The position numbers were made by a program, and so were the translations under genes. From positions 62,001-126,000 of the forward strand of contig CAXUKO010000011.1 of assembly GCA_964251665.1 (NCBI GenBank): a stretch of DNA of 64,000 bases, written 5' to 3'. Of this stretch, positions 42,692 to 52,217 are shown piece by piece; within the stretch, counting starts at the first letter, position 1; each line of letters starts with the position of its first letter. This DNA is from JBBQLG01 sp964251665. Lineage in GTDB: Bacteria > Bacteroidota > Bacteroidia > Cytophagales > Spirosomataceae. Below the pieces are notes generated by a model. That model did no database searches and was not told where the DNA came from. It saw only the letters and a list, made by a program, of their open reading frames with translations.

Positions 42692-44749
42692 TCCTCCCAA
42701 AATCTGCTCGCGGGCGGAGTCGCCGGAACGGCGATCCGGGAGTCATTCATAAAACTGAACCCGGCCATTCTGATCAAGAATCCGGTGATGTTTACCGTGG
42801 AAGTCGGTACGGTGATCATGCTGCTGGTAACGATTTATATCGGCATTACCGGCGACACCACGCAGGGGACACTGGGCTATAACCTCATCATTACGCTTAT
42901 CCTGCTGCTGACGATTCTGTTCGCCAACTTCGCCGAGGCCATTGCCGAAGCGCGCGGCAAAGCGCAGGCTGAATCACTCCGCAAAACCCGGCAGGAAACG
43001 CCCGCCAAGGTAATCCGGGCGGTAGGGAACATGTACACCAATGAAGTACAGATCATCTCGTCGGCCCAACTCGTCAAAGGTGACGTGTTTCTCTGCGAGC
43101 CGGGCGACATTATCCCCTCCGACGGTGAAATTATAGAAGGCCTGGCTACTATCGACGAGTCGGCCATTACGGGCGAGTCGGCTCCGGTGATCCGCGAAGC
43201 GGGTGGCGATAAATCGTCCGTCACGGGTGGTACCAAGGTGCTGTCGGACCGGATTAAAGTGCAGGTGACGACCCAGCCGGGCGAATCGTTTCTCGATAAA
43301 ATGATCGCTCTCGTTGAAGGGGCCAGCCGCCAGAAAACGCCCAACGAAATCGCGTTGACCATTCTGCTGGCCGGTTTTACGCTGGTGTTCATCATCGTCT
43401 GCGTGGCGCTGAAACCCTTTGCCATGTACGCCAATACGCCCCTGACCATTGCGGCACTGATTTCGCTGTTCGTCTGTCTTATTCCGACGACCATTGGCGG
43501 GCTGCTGTCGGCCATCGGTATTGCGGGGATGGACCGCGCCCTGCGGGCCAACGTCATTGCCAAGTCGGGCCGGGCGGTAGAAACGGCGGGCGACATTGAT
43601 ACGCTGTTGCTTGATAAAACGGGGACCATCACTATCGGTAACCGCAAGGCGACCAACTTTTACCCCGCTCCCGGCGTACCCGAAGCCGAGATGATCCGGG
43701 CTTCGGCCCTGAGTTCGCTGGCCGACGAAACGCCGGAAGGAAAGTCGATTGTTGAGCTGGCCGGTACGCAGGTGACGAGCCGACTCTCGACTGAGGGCGC
43801 GACCATGATTAAATTCACCGCCGAAACCCGGTCGTCGGGTATTGATATGCCAACCGGCGGTATAAACGGGGGTGGCCTGCGCATTCGGAAAGGGGCCACC
43901 GACTCGATCCGCAACATCGTGACCAAAGCCGGTAACACGTTTCCGCAGGAAACGGACGATCAGGCCAAGCGAATTGCGGCCAACGGCGGTACGCCCTTAG
44001 TTGTGATCGAAAACGAGCAGGTAAAAGGCGTGGTCGAATTGCAGGATATTATCAAACCCGGCATTGCCGAACGCTTTGACCGCTTGCGGAAGATGGGCGT
44101 GAAAACGGTGATGGTGACGGGTGATAACCCCCTGACGGCCAAGTTTATCGCCGAAAAAGCGGGTGTAGACGATTACATCGCCGAGGCCAAACCGGAGGAT
44201 AAAATGCAGTACATCCGCACCGAACAGCAGGGCGGTAAGCTGGTGGCCATGATGGGCGATGGTACTAATGACGCCCCCGCCCTGGCGCAGGCCGATGTAG
44301 GCGTGGCCATGAACTCGGGTACGCAGGCGGCCAAAGAAGCCGGCAACATGGTCGATCTCGATAATGACCCGACCAAACTGATTGAAGTGGTGGAGATTGG
44401 CAAGCAGTTGCTCATCACGCGGGGTACGCTCACGACGTTCTCGATTGCCAACGACGTGGCCAAGTATTTCGCCATCGTTCCGGCCCTGTTCGTCGCGTCG
44501 ATACCCGCCCTGCAGGCCATGAACATTATGCGGCTGCATTCGCCGGAGTCGGCCATTCTGTCGGCGGTGATCTTTAACGCGATCATCATCCCGATGCTGA
44601 TACCGCTGGCCCTGCGCGGAGTGGCTTACAAGCCCATCGGTGCGTCGGCTCTGCTGCGCCGGAACCTGTTCATCTACGGCATCGGCGGACTGGTTGCCCC
44701 CTTTATCGGGATTAAACTCATTGATTTACTGGTCGGATTATTCGTATAA
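42677..44749 (+). CDS. kdpB: KdpB, P-type ATPase catalytic subunit
   Basis: A 690-residue P-type ATPase. The TGES actuator loop (ITGESAPV), phosphorylation site LLDKTGTITIGN near residue 313, MVTGDNPLTAKFIAE, and hinge GDGTNDAPALAQADVGVAM near 530 are all intact, and membrane helices flank them in the usual order. It energises K+ uptake together with KdpA, C and F. No leader of usual operon spacing is present because a toxin-antitoxin pair lies between it and kdpA; no strong plus-strand promoter was found in the 32 bp before its ATG. Confidence 0.97.
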   Translation: MAKQQSSQNLLAGGVAGTAIRESFIKLNPAILIKNPVMFTVEVGTVIMLLVTIYIGITGDTTQGTLGYNLIITLILLLTILFANFAEAIAEARGKAQAESLRKTRQETPAKVIRAVGNMYTNEVQIISSAQLVKGDVFLCEPGDIIPSDGEIIEGLATIDESAITGESAPVIREAGGDKSSVTGGTKVLSDRIKVQVTTQPGESFLDKMIALVEGASRQKTPNEIALTILLAGFTLVFIIVCVALKPFAMYANTPLTIAALISLFVCLIPTTIGGLLSAIGIAGMDRALRANVIAKSGRAVETAGDIDTLLLDKTGTITIGNRKATNFYPAPGVPEAEMIRASALSSLADETPEGKSIVELAGTQVTSRLSTEGATMIKFTAETRSSGIDMPTGGINGGGLRIRKGATDSIRNIVTKAGNTFPQETDDQAKRIAANGGTPLVVIENEQVKGVVELQDIIKPGIAERFDRLRKMGVKTVMVTGDNPLTAKFIAEKAGVDDYIAEAKPEDKMQYIRTEQQGGKLVAMMGDGTNDAPALAQADVGVAMNSGTQAAKEAGNMVDLDNDPTKLIEVVEIGKQLLITRGTLTTFSIANDVAKYFAIVPALFVASIPALQAMNIMRLHSPESAILSAVIFNAIIIPMLIPLALRGVAYKPIGASALLRRNLFIYGIGGLVAPFIGIKLIDLLVGLFV

Positions 44750-44755
44750 CCGCAC

Positions 44756-44809
44756 CCCGGACGCCCTCGTCCGGCATTTTAGTCAAACCACCGGACGTGG
44801 GCGTCCGGG
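44756..44809. repeat. REP-like palindromic pair between kdpB and kdpC
   Basis: Two nearly complementary 19-nt units (CCCGGACGCCCTCGTCCGG and CCGGACGTGGGCGTCCGGG) flank a 16-nt spacer and can form a hairpin; each unit is itself semi-palindromic. The same arrangement, inverted, occurs at 59560-59612. It sits 9 bp before the kdpC start. Confidence 0.75.
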
Positions 44810-44818
44810 ATACGCATC

Positions 44819-45397
44819 ATGAAAAATCACCTTATGCCAGCCCTGCGACTATCGGTCGTGCTGCTCCTGCTCGTTTCTGTTATTTACCCACTGGTCGTTG
44901 CCGGCATTGCCAAACTGGCACCGGGCGGGGGCAACGGCGAAACCATTACTGCAAATGGTAAAGTGGTTGGCTACGCGCTCGTTGGCCAGAAATTTACTGA
45001 AGACCGGTATTTTAACAGCCGTCCCTCGGCGGTGGATTATAACGCGGCCGGGTCGGGTGGTTCCAACAAAGGGCCAACCAACCCCGATTACCTGAAAACC
45101 GTACAGGCCCGCATCGACACCTTTATGGTGCATAACCCCGGTATTGAAAAAAGCGCCATCCCGGCCGAACTGGTAACGGCTTCCGGCTCCGGTCTGGACC
45201 CCGATCTGTCGCCCGCCGGTGCCCTGGTGCAGGTAAACCGGATTGCCAACGTGCGTAGTATTTCTGCCGATAAGGTAACCGCCCTGGTAAAGGAGCACAC
45301 CGAAGGGCCGTTGCTGGGCGTGTTCGGCCCCTCGAAAGTGAACGTGCTGAGACTGAACGTCGCCCTGGATGAACTGGGTGGCCGGTCTGCTAAATAA
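44819..45397 (+). CDS. kdpC: KdpC, potassium-transporting ATPase subunit C
   Basis: A 192-residue subunit with one N-terminal helix (LSVVLLLLVSVIYPLVVAGIA) and a periplasmic domain. Family blocks are visible: VGQKFTEDRYFNSRPSAVDYNAAGSGGSN, SGSGLDPDLSPAGALVQVNRIA, and a C-terminal VNVLRLNVALDEL. It stabilises the KdpFABC complex. It lies 70 bp after kdpB, separated by a REP-like palindrome. Confidence 0.96.
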   Translation: MKNHLMPALRLSVVLLLLVSVIYPLVVAGIAKLAPGGGNGETITANGKVVGYALVGQKFTEDRYFNSRPSAVDYNAAGSGGSNKGPTNPDYLKTVQARIDTFMVHNPGIEKSAIPAELVTASGSGLDPDLSPAGALVQVNRIANVRSISADKVTALVKEHTEGPLLGVFGPSKVNVLRLNVALDELGGRSAK

Positions 45398-45422
45398 ATC
45401 ATAACCGGTTCGACCGGCCAGT

Positions 45423-47174
45423 ATGATTCGTGAACTTATCGGCTTGGGACTGCTCTTCGGAGCGGCCATTGGCCTGGCCGTAGTAATTGGGCGCTACCTG
45501 ACCCATGTGTTTCGGGCCGGGTCTTCCCCCCACGGCGGGGGCATTGCCACCCGGACAGCAGTCGGTTTCGTGGCTTCGCTGGAGCGCAGTATCTTCCGGC
45601 TCGGCGGCATCGACCCAACGGCACCCATGAACTGGAAACAGTACCTGCTGGCGATGTTCGTGACGAATGCCCTTTGGTTTGGCTGGGCGTTTGGGCTGTT
45701 GCTGATTCAGGCCCGGGTACCGGTCTGGAATCAGCACGGCATTCCTTCGATGGAGTGGACGCTGGCCCTGAATACGGCCATTAGCTTTCTGACCAGTACC
45801 AACCTGCAGCATTATTCGGGCGAAACGGGCGCGACGTATTTTACCCAGATGGCCGTGCTGATGTTTCTGCAATTCGTCTCGGCCGCGACCAGCTTGGCAG
45901 CGGGTGTCGCGCTGGTTCGCACGTTACAGGCTCATGCGGGCACAAACATTGGCAACTTTTACGACGACCTCGTGAAGTCGCTCACGCGGGTGCTGCTGCC
46001 CCTGTCGCTGGTGGTGGCTACTGCCCTGCTGTTTACGGGAGTACCAATGACGTTTGCCCCTTACGACACCATCCGCACGCTACAGGGCGACCTTGTATCG
46101 GTGGCCCGGGGGCCGGTGGCGGCCATGCTGCCGATCAAGCACCTGGGATCAAACGGGGGTGGTTTCTTCGGGGCCAACACGGCGCATCCGTTCGAGAACC
46201 CCAACTCGGTTTCGTACATCATCAACCTCTGGACGGTGTTGGTGCTGCCGATGGCGTTCATTGTGTTTCTGGGGTATTTTCTGAACCGGCGGAAACTCGG
46301 TGTCATGCTCTTTACCCTGATGACGGGCTGTTTTCTGCTGCTGACGATTCCGATCATGACGCAGGAATGGCACGGAAACCCGGCCGTGAACGCGATGGGC
46401 ATCCTTCAGGTAACGGGTAATCTGGAGGGCAAGGAAATTCGCTTCGGTACGCTGGGTTCGGCATTCTGGTGCGGGGTCAACATTGTCATTCCGGCGGGTA
46501 CGCTGACCTCCATGCACGACAGCTACATGCCCCTGTCGGGGGTGTTTATGCTGCTGGGTATGCAGATCGACGCCTTTTATGGCGGGCTGGGCACGGGTTT
46601 CATGTATATGTTTCTGTACATCATCATTGCCATGTTCGTCGGCAGCATGATGATCGGCCGAACCCCCGAATTGCTGGGTAAGAAGGTAGGGCAAACGGAG
46701 ATTCAGGTGGCGACCGGCATCATTGTGGCGCAGCCGCTGCTGTATCTGGGCCTGACGGCCATAGCCGTGGGCCTGTACAACCAGACGCCCGATGCGCCTG
46801 CCGCACTGGGCTGGCTGAACAACGGAAACGCCCGAGCGCCCGGCTATCATGGGTTTACGACGATGCTGTATGAATACGTCTCGTCGGTGGCGGGCAATGG
46901 GTCGGGCTTTGAGGGACTGGGTGACAACACGCCGTTCTGGAATCTGACAACGGCCCTGGCCATGTTGCTGGGCCGGTACATACCCATCGTGGGGCCGCTG
47001 ATTATTGGGGCACTGCTGTACGGCAAAAACTACATCGAGCCATCAGTGGGCATACTGCCTACCGAATCCTACACCTTCGGCCTGTTTCTGGTCGTCATCA
47101 TTGCCATCATCGGCGCCCTTGGCTTTTTTCCGGCTCTGGCCGTTGGCCCACTGGCCGAATTTTTTACCAAATGA
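45423..47174 (+). CDS. kdpA: Second KdpA paralogue
   Basis: A 583-residue KdpA-family protein, 26 bp after kdpC. Filters one, two and four are close to the family (TNLQHYSGE, GSNGGGFFGANTAHP, AGNGSGFEG), but the third, canonical SNGSVNAMHDS in the first copy, reads IPAGTLTSMHDS here. The N terminus has an extra segment (HVFRAGSSPHGGGI). A tandem KdpA copy is not part of the classical operon. It may be an alternative channel subunit with altered affinity, or an accessory K+ channel. Nothing suggests inactivation. Confidence 0.93.
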   Translation: MIRELIGLGLLFGAAIGLAVVIGRYLTHVFRAGSSPHGGGIATRTAVGFVASLERSIFRLGGIDPTAPMNWKQYLLAMFVTNALWFGWAFGLLLIQARVPVWNQHGIPSMEWTLALNTAISFLTSTNLQHYSGETGATYFTQMAVLMFLQFVSAATSLAAGVALVRTLQAHAGTNIGNFYDDLVKSLTRVLLPLSLVVATALLFTGVPMTFAPYDTIRTLQGDLVSVARGPVAAMLPIKHLGSNGGGFFGANTAHPFENPNSVSYIINLWTVLVLPMAFIVFLGYFLNRRKLGVMLFTLMTGCFLLLTIPIMTQEWHGNPAVNAMGILQVTGNLEGKEIRFGTLGSAFWCGVNIVIPAGTLTSMHDSYMPLSGVFMLLGMQIDAFYGGLGTGFMYMFLYIIIAMFVGSMMIGRTPELLGKKVGQTEIQVATGIIVAQPLLYLGLTAIAVGLYNQTPDAPAALGWLNNGNARAPGYHGFTTMLYEYVSSVAGNGSGFEGLGDNTPFWNLTTALAMLLGRYIPIVGPLIIGALLYGKNYIEPSVGILPTESYTFGLFLVVIIAIIGALGFFPALAVGPLAEFFTK

Positions 47175-47249
47175 ATACCCTGATTTAATCGAACCCGGCC
47201 GCTATCGTAACCGGGTTTACAACAAAACCATCGCTACAGCGACAGTACA

Positions 47250-48500
47250 ATGAAAAAAATTATATTAATGGCGGCTCTGGTAGCCGCTCCTCTGCTGAGC
47301 GCATTGGCTCAGGTCACCAACGCAGCCGCTGATACGACCGCCAAACAGGCGGTTTCATCCCCTAAGCCGCCCGTAGGGGATACGGTGTCTGCTGCGGGCG
47401 CAGCAGCAACTGGCGGCAAATTCACGTTCTCCGGCTATATGGATACGTACTACTTCGGCAACTTCAACAAGCCATTCGATCAGCTGAATACCGGCGTTGG
47501 GGGTGGTGCGCGTGCCTTCGATCAGCGGGCGGGGCAGTTTGGCATCGGGCTGGTGCAGGGTAAAGCCGTTTATTCATCCGATAAAGTCGATGCCGTTTTC
47601 GATCTGACGTTCGGCCCGTTTGCCGATCTGGGCAATTACGGCAACGTGTTTTCGCTCAACAGCGGAGCCGCTACGTCTACCTCGCTGGCTATCAAACAGG
47701 CGTATATTACGCTGAAAGCTACACCGAAACTGACGTTTACCGCCGGGCAGTTCGGCACGCACATTGGCTACGAAGTGATTGATGCGCCGATCAACTTCAA
47801 CTACTCGCTCTCGAACCTGTTCAATAACGGACCTTTTTATCACATCGGCCTCAAGGCACAGTACGCCTTCAGCGACCGGGCGTATCTGATGGTCGGCGTG
47901 GTGAATAACGTCGACCGGATTTATGACAACAACCACGCGAAAGGCTTTATCGCTCAGTTGTTCGTCAGCCCGGCCAAAGGCTGGAACGTGTACCTGAACA
48001 CCGCCATTTCCAACGAAGCCGACCGTAAGGCCAATGGTAAGGACTCGACAGGGATCTACGAAATTTATGACCTGACGACCACGTACCAGATCACGCCCAG
48101 ATTGCTGCTGGGCCTGAATGCCGTAACGGGCTGGCAGCGGGGCGGCTATCAGCAAAAGTTCAATCCCTACGCCACGAACACCTTTACCAGCACACTAACT
48201 AACTGGGGTGGCATAGCCGTGTATGGTAACTATGCCCTAACGCCAACCTTTAGTCTGGGTGCCCGCTACGAATACTTCGACAACAGCGGGGCGGCCCGGG
48301 CGTTGCTGGCGGCTGACGGGAGCGGGGTAACCGTTAACTCGACCACTATAACGGGTAATTTTACCCTGGCTGATGGGCACCTGCTGTTAAAACCCGAGTT
48401 TCGGGTCGACAGCTACAGTAAAAACAAATTTGTAGATGGCGATCAGCAGCTTCAAAAGAGCCAGTCAACGCTGGGTATGGCCGCTATCTTTAAATTCTGA
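47250..48500 (+). CDS. Outer-membrane beta-barrel porin of the kdp locus
   Basis: A 416-residue outer-membrane protein with a signal peptide (MKKIILMAALVAAPLLSALAQ) followed by a Thr/Ala-rich spacer and a barrel of alternating strands: FTFSGYMDTYYFGNFNKPF, LTFTAGQFGTHIGYEVIDAP, and a final strand LGMAAIFKF ending in aromatic Phe, as usual for barrel insertion. It resembles the OmpL-like beta-barrel porin-2 group. Placed between kdpA2 and kdpD, it may provide outer-membrane K+ entry when the pump is induced. Confidence 0.85.
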   Translation: MKKIILMAALVAAPLLSALAQVTNAAADTTAKQAVSSPKPPVGDTVSAAGAAATGGKFTFSGYMDTYYFGNFNKPFDQLNTGVGGGARAFDQRAGQFGIGLVQGKAVYSSDKVDAVFDLTFGPFADLGNYGNVFSLNSGAATSTSLAIKQAYITLKATPKLTFTAGQFGTHIGYEVIDAPINFNYSLSNLFNNGPFYHIGLKAQYAFSDRAYLMVGVVNNVDRIYDNNHAKGFIAQLFVSPAKGWNVYLNTAISNEADRKANGKDSTGIYEIYDLTTTYQITPRLLLGLNAVTGWQRGGYQQKFNPYATNTFTSTLTNWGGIAVYGNYALTPTFSLGARYEYFDNSGAARALLAADGSGVTVNSTTITGNFTLADGHLLLKPEFRVDSYSKNKFVDGDQQLQKSQSTLGMAAIFKF

Positions 48501-48565
48501 TGCTGGTAATGAGTACATTTAATGGTGCACTCCGGCGCTGAGCAGGAAGTTATAAATCGACTCTG

Positions 48566-48599
48566 GACCCTTAAACTGGCAATTGCCCGTTTAAGGGTC
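48566..48599. terminator. Hairpin between porin and kdpD genes
   Basis: An 11-bp stem (GACCCTTAAAC with its complement) closes a centre that is itself palindromic (GGCAATTGCC), giving an almost fully paired hairpin. No T-run follows, so it may lower readthrough or stabilise transcripts rather than terminate them. Confidence 0.5.
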
Positions 48600-48623
48600 T
48601 GCACATAAAGGCAGTGTCTCTGT

Positions 48624-49757
48624 ATGACGGACAACGACAATCGCGATCAGACCGCCGACCGGTTTCTGGACCTCATCCGCCAGTCCCGGCGGGGCAAGTT
48701 TAAAGTATACATTGGCATGAGTGCCGGTGTCGGTAAATCGTACCGGATGCTACAGGAGGCCCATGCGCTGCTGCGGGGCGGCATCGACGTGAAAGTTGGC
48801 TTTATCGAAACCCACAACCGGGCCGAAACGCAGGCCCTGGTGGCGGGTTTGCCGCATATTGCCCGGCGTCGGCTGTTTTACAAAGGGCGCGAACTGGAAG
48901 AAATGGATTTGCAGGCCATCGTGAACACCCACCCCGAACTGGTATTGGTGGATGAACTGGCCCATACCAACATTCCCGGCTCTAAAAATGAAAAACGCTG
49001 GCAGGATGTGCTGGAGATTCTGGATGCGGGCATCAACGTCATCAGCGCGGTTAATATTCAGCATATCGAAAGCCTGTACGATGCCGTGCGGCAGATTACC
49101 AACATCGACGTAACGGAGCGGGTGCCGGACCGGATCTTACAGATGGCCGATGAAGTGGTTAACATCGACCTGCCCGCCGACGAACTGATTGCCCGGCTGA
49201 AAGAAGGAAAGATTTACGACAAGGCGAAGGTGGAGACGGCGCTGAACAATTTTTTTCAGGCCGACAAAATTCTCCAGCTGCGCGAACTGGCCCTGAAAGA
49301 AGTGACAACGGCGGTTGAGCGGAAAATCGAAACGAGTCTGCCGATGAGTACGCAGCACAAAGCGGAACGGCTGATGGCGGCTATCAGCACCAACCATGAG
49401 GTAGCCCGGCGGGTGATCCGCAAAACGGCGCGGTTAGCCAGCTACTACCAGTCGCGCTGGTTTGTGCTGTACGTGCAGACACCGGCGGAGGATTCTGACC
49501 ATATCAAACTGGACGTGCAGCGGTACCTGATCAACAATCTCAAACTGGCCACCGAACTGGGTGCCGAGGTGATTCAGGTAAAAAGCAGGCATATCGTCAA
49601 CACCATCGTGGAAACCGCCGAGCAGCGCAAAATAACGACCGTTTGTGTGGGTAAACCGCATTTTAACCTCATTCAGGTCATTCTGCGCACCAATGCCTTC
49701 AATCAGTTACTGAACAAATTATCCGATTCCGACATCGACCTGATCATTCTGTCATGA
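48624..49757 (+). CDS. kdpD: KdpD N-terminal sensor (KdpD + USP domains, no kinase)
   Basis: A 377-residue protein corresponding only to the cytoplasmic N-terminal part of KdpD. It has the Walker-A-like GMSAGVGKSYRMLQEA near residue 36, ETHNRAETQALVAGLP, the Walker-B-like LVLVDELAHTNIPGSKNEKRW, and from about 245 a universal-stress-protein-like domain ending DSDIDLIILS. The DUF4118 membrane helices, GAF and histidine-kinase parts of enteric KdpD are absent. The next gene, overlapping by 4 bp, encodes a separate kinase, so sensing and phosphorylation are split over two proteins. Confidence 0.92.
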   Translation: MTDNDNRDQTADRFLDLIRQSRRGKFKVYIGMSAGVGKSYRMLQEAHALLRGGIDVKVGFIETHNRAETQALVAGLPHIARRRLFYKGRELEEMDLQAIVNTHPELVLVDELAHTNIPGSKNEKRWQDVLEILDAGINVISAVNIQHIESLYDAVRQITNIDVTERVPDRILQMADEVVNIDLPADELIARLKEGKIYDKAKVETALNNFFQADKILQLRELALKEVTTAVERKIETSLPMSTQHKAERLMAAISTNHEVARRVIRKTARLASYYQSRWFVLYVQTPAEDSDHIKLDVQRYLINNLKLATELGAEVIQVKSRHIVNTIVETAEQRKITTVCVGKPHFNLIQVILRTNAFNQLLNKLSDSDIDLIILS

Positions 49758-51499
49758 CTATCAAATCTAAAATATCGCTTGGTCTGGCGTTCATGGCGGC
49801 AATCATTGTGGGCCTGGGTGGATTGGGCGGATTCTACCTCAACGAACTGGCGCAGGACTCGCAGGCCATTCTGAAAGACAACTACGTGTCGCTGCAATAC
49901 ATCAGTGAGATGCAGAAAGCGCTGCTGGGTTACCGAACCGATCCCGATGCCCCGCGTCGATTCCGGGAAACCCTGGAAAAGCAGGAAAAAAACGTGACCG
50001 AAGTTGGCGAACAACCGCTGACCGATGCCCTCCGCCGGGATTTTGACCGGCTCAAAACCGGCGTTACTGACACCGCAACCGTGAGCCGACTCCAGAACAG
50101 CCTGTTGCAACTGGACGACATCAACCGGCAGGCCATGTTTCGCAAGAATGCAACGGCCGAGAAAACGGCTAATGATGCACTGGTACTGCTGGCGGCCGTG
50201 GGTGCCGCCTGTTTTCTAATTGTATTCTCGTTCATTATCAATTTTCCGGGCTACGTGGGCAACCCCGTGCGGGAACTGACGCGGGGCATCCGGCAGATTA
50301 CCACCCGGAATTTTGAGGAACGGCTGCATATCGACTCCAACGATGAATTCGGGGAACTGGCGCGTTCGTTTAATTCCATGGCCCAGAAATTAGACGAGTA
50401 TGAGCACACCAGTCTGGCCCAGCTGCTGTTCGAGAAAAAGCGCATCGACACGCTGATTCAGTTGATGAACGATGGAATTATCGGGCTGGATGAGAAGAAA
50501 ATCATTCTGTTCGCCAACCCGGTGGCCTGTCGCCTGCTGGGCTTCGATGAAGCTACCTTAGTCGGCGAATATGCCCCCGACGTAGCCTCGGTAAATGACC
50601 TGATGCGGACGCTGATTCAGGACCTGATGCAGCCCGAAAAAGTGAGCACCGAAAATAGCCTGCTCAAGATTTTTGACCCATACCCGGCAGGGGGTGGCAA
50701 AGAAAGTTACTTTAATAAACAAACCCACGTCGTGACCGTGCGGCCAACGGGCGATGGCGAACCCATTCAGGCCGGGCATGTGATTATGCTGGAGAACATC
50801 ACCTCGTTCAAAGAACTCGACCAGGCTAAAACCAACTTCATTGCCACGGTTTCCCACGAGTTGAAAACGCCTATTTCTGGCATTAAACTCAGCCTGAAAC
50901 TACTCGATGACCCCCGCATTGGTCAACTGAACGACGAGCAGAAACAACTCATCAACCACGTCCGCGACGATGCCGAGCGGCTGTTAAGCATCACCGGCGA
51001 ACTGGTCAATATGGCGCAGGTCGAGTCGGGGCAGATTCAGTTAACCATAGAAAACGTAGCCCCTGCCGATATTATCCAGTATGCCACGAATGCGCTCCGG
51101 CTTCCTGCCGATCAGAAAAGTATCCGGTTTAACGTAAACGCCCCCGCTAACCTGCCCGCCGTGAAGGCCGATCCCGATAAGGCGTCGTGGGTGCTGATTA
51201 ACTTTTTGTCCAATGCCGTCCGGCACAGCCCCGAAGAGAACAAAATTGACGTGTCGGTGAAGGCGCTGAATGGACAGGTCGAATTTCGGGTACGCGACTA
51301 CGGCGCGGGCATTCGCGAAGAACACCGTGCCCGTATTTTCGACCGGTATTTTAAAGCACCCGGCTCCAACGGTCAGACCAGTGGAACCGGCCTGGGGCTG
51401 GCTATCTCCAAAGAGTTTATTGTGTCCATGGGCGGGGAAATCGGCCTGGAAAACATTACCGATGGAGCTGCCTTTTATTTCCGGCTGCCCGTTGCCTGA
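49754..51499 (+). CDS. HAMP-PAS sensor histidine kinase, partner of split KdpD
   Basis: A 581-residue membrane kinase. Two helices (about 7-28 and 147-168) bracket a periplasmic four-helix-like sensor; then HAMP, a PAS domain (LIQLMNDGIIGLDEKKIILF), HisKA with the phospho-His in ATVSHELKTP, and an ATPase domain with the N box (FLSNAVRHSP), G1 (DYGAGI) and G2 (GTGLGLA). It overlaps the kdpD sensor gene by 4 bp and probably phosphorylates the NtrC-type regulator at the start of the locus, with the KdpD-like protein giving the cytoplasmic K+/stress input. Confidence 0.93.
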   Translation: MTIKSKISLGLAFMAAIIVGLGGLGGFYLNELAQDSQAILKDNYVSLQYISEMQKALLGYRTDPDAPRRFRETLEKQEKNVTEVGEQPLTDALRRDFDRLKTGVTDTATVSRLQNSLLQLDDINRQAMFRKNATAEKTANDALVLLAAVGAACFLIVFSFIINFPGYVGNPVRELTRGIRQITTRNFEERLHIDSNDEFGELARSFNSMAQKLDEYEHTSLAQLLFEKKRIDTLIQLMNDGIIGLDEKKIILFANPVACRLLGFDEATLVGEYAPDVASVNDLMRTLIQDLMQPEKVSTENSLLKIFDPYPAGGGKESYFNKQTHVVTVRPTGDGEPIQAGHVIMLENITSFKELDQAKTNFIATVSHELKTPISGIKLSLKLLDDPRIGQLNDEQKQLINHVRDDAERLLSITGELVNMAQVESGQIQLTIENVAPADIIQYATNALRLPADQKSIRFNVNAPANLPAVKADPDKASWVLINFLSNAVRHSPEENKIDVSVKALNGQVEFRVRDYGAGIREEHRARIFDRYFKAPGSNGQTSGTGLGLAISKEFIVSMGGEIGLENITDGAAFYFRLPVA

Positions 51500-51518
51500 G
51501 TAAGTCAGTGCGTCCGTT

Positions 51519-52217
51519 TCAGCGGTAGAACGCGTTAAACAGAGAGCCGGTACGATAGGCATGTGTTGCCATTGGTAACGGCGTCTCTGCCCCCGCTGCC
51601 CAGCGCCAGCTCACGGTGCCTTCGCCCGACAGCATCGTTTGCGAACAGGGTATGGGTAGATTAACCGCATCGAACGACTGATCCATCAGGACAAAACCAA
51701 GATGCCGGTCACCTGACTGGATGAGCGCAACACCAAGCTTATCAAGTCCCTCGTCGGCAGTTTTGAACCCTTCGATTACGAATGGCCTGCAACGGCCGGA
51801 AGTGCGGAATAGCCTGTGTTTTTCTGAAGACTGGCTGATCTGACCAGTACTCTCGGAGAGGATGTCAGGCAGTTCCCGTCGTCCGTCCATCGACGCCATA
51901 ACCCACATCCGTACGTGGAGGACCCTGCTGGGCGGTATGGGCGTTGAAAACAGAAGTAGGTTGTCTCTGGCTTCGCCCGGTGGATCAAAACCATACTGGG
52001 TCCAGTGCTTTCCCAGCGTCGGCGACCCGGTGTCGGGCAACTGCAGTACGGTCAGCTGCCCGGGTGTTTCGCCGTTAGCCACGGCCACTACAATGTACAG
52101 ATGTCGCTCCCAGCGCTGGCGGACCAGCTCAATTGAAGTAAGCGTCAGGTTAACCGTTAGCGGATTCATACCGGGTAAGGAGACATGGGTGAATAAACTG
52201 CCCGTTTGGGTAGTCAA
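51519..52217 (-). CDS. Hypothetical protein
   Basis: A 232-residue protein of unknown function. It contains short beta-rich segments (LTVNLTLTSIELV, HLYIVVAVANGETPG) and no signal peptide, membrane helix or recognised motif; Arg and Trp residues are scattered through the middle. It lies tail to tail with the histidine kinase (20 bp), so the frame is not a shadow of a known gene, but its coding status rests on length and composition. It may be a stand-alone gene. Confidence 0.55.
   Translation of the reverse strand: MTTQTGSLFTHVSLPGMNPLTVNLTLTSIELVRQRWERHLYIVVAVANGETPGQLTVLQLPDTGSPTLGKHWTQYGFDPPGEARDNLLLFSTPIPPSRVLHVRMWVMASMDGRRELPDILSESTGQISQSSEKHRLFRTSGRCRPFVIEGFKTADEGLDKLGVALIQSGDRHLGFVLMDQSFDAVNLPIPCSQTMLSGEGTVSWRWAAGAETPLPMATHAYRTGSLFNAFYR

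Noticed and set aside
46149..46850. Minus-strand open frame of 233 codons opposite the second kdpA
   Set aside because: A His/Arg/Gln-rich translation typical of an antisense shadow of a GC-rich membrane-protein gene.
47191..47218. Small hairpin between the second kdpA and the porin gene
   Set aside because: Only about 7 bp of pairing and no T-run, not distinguishable from chance.
48624..51499. The KdpD sensor and following kinase as one gene split by a frameshift
   Set aside because: The kinase gene begins with its own transmembrane helix, periplasmic sensor, HAMP and PAS domains that differ from KdpD's usual order, and the ATGA overlap is a normal gene junction.
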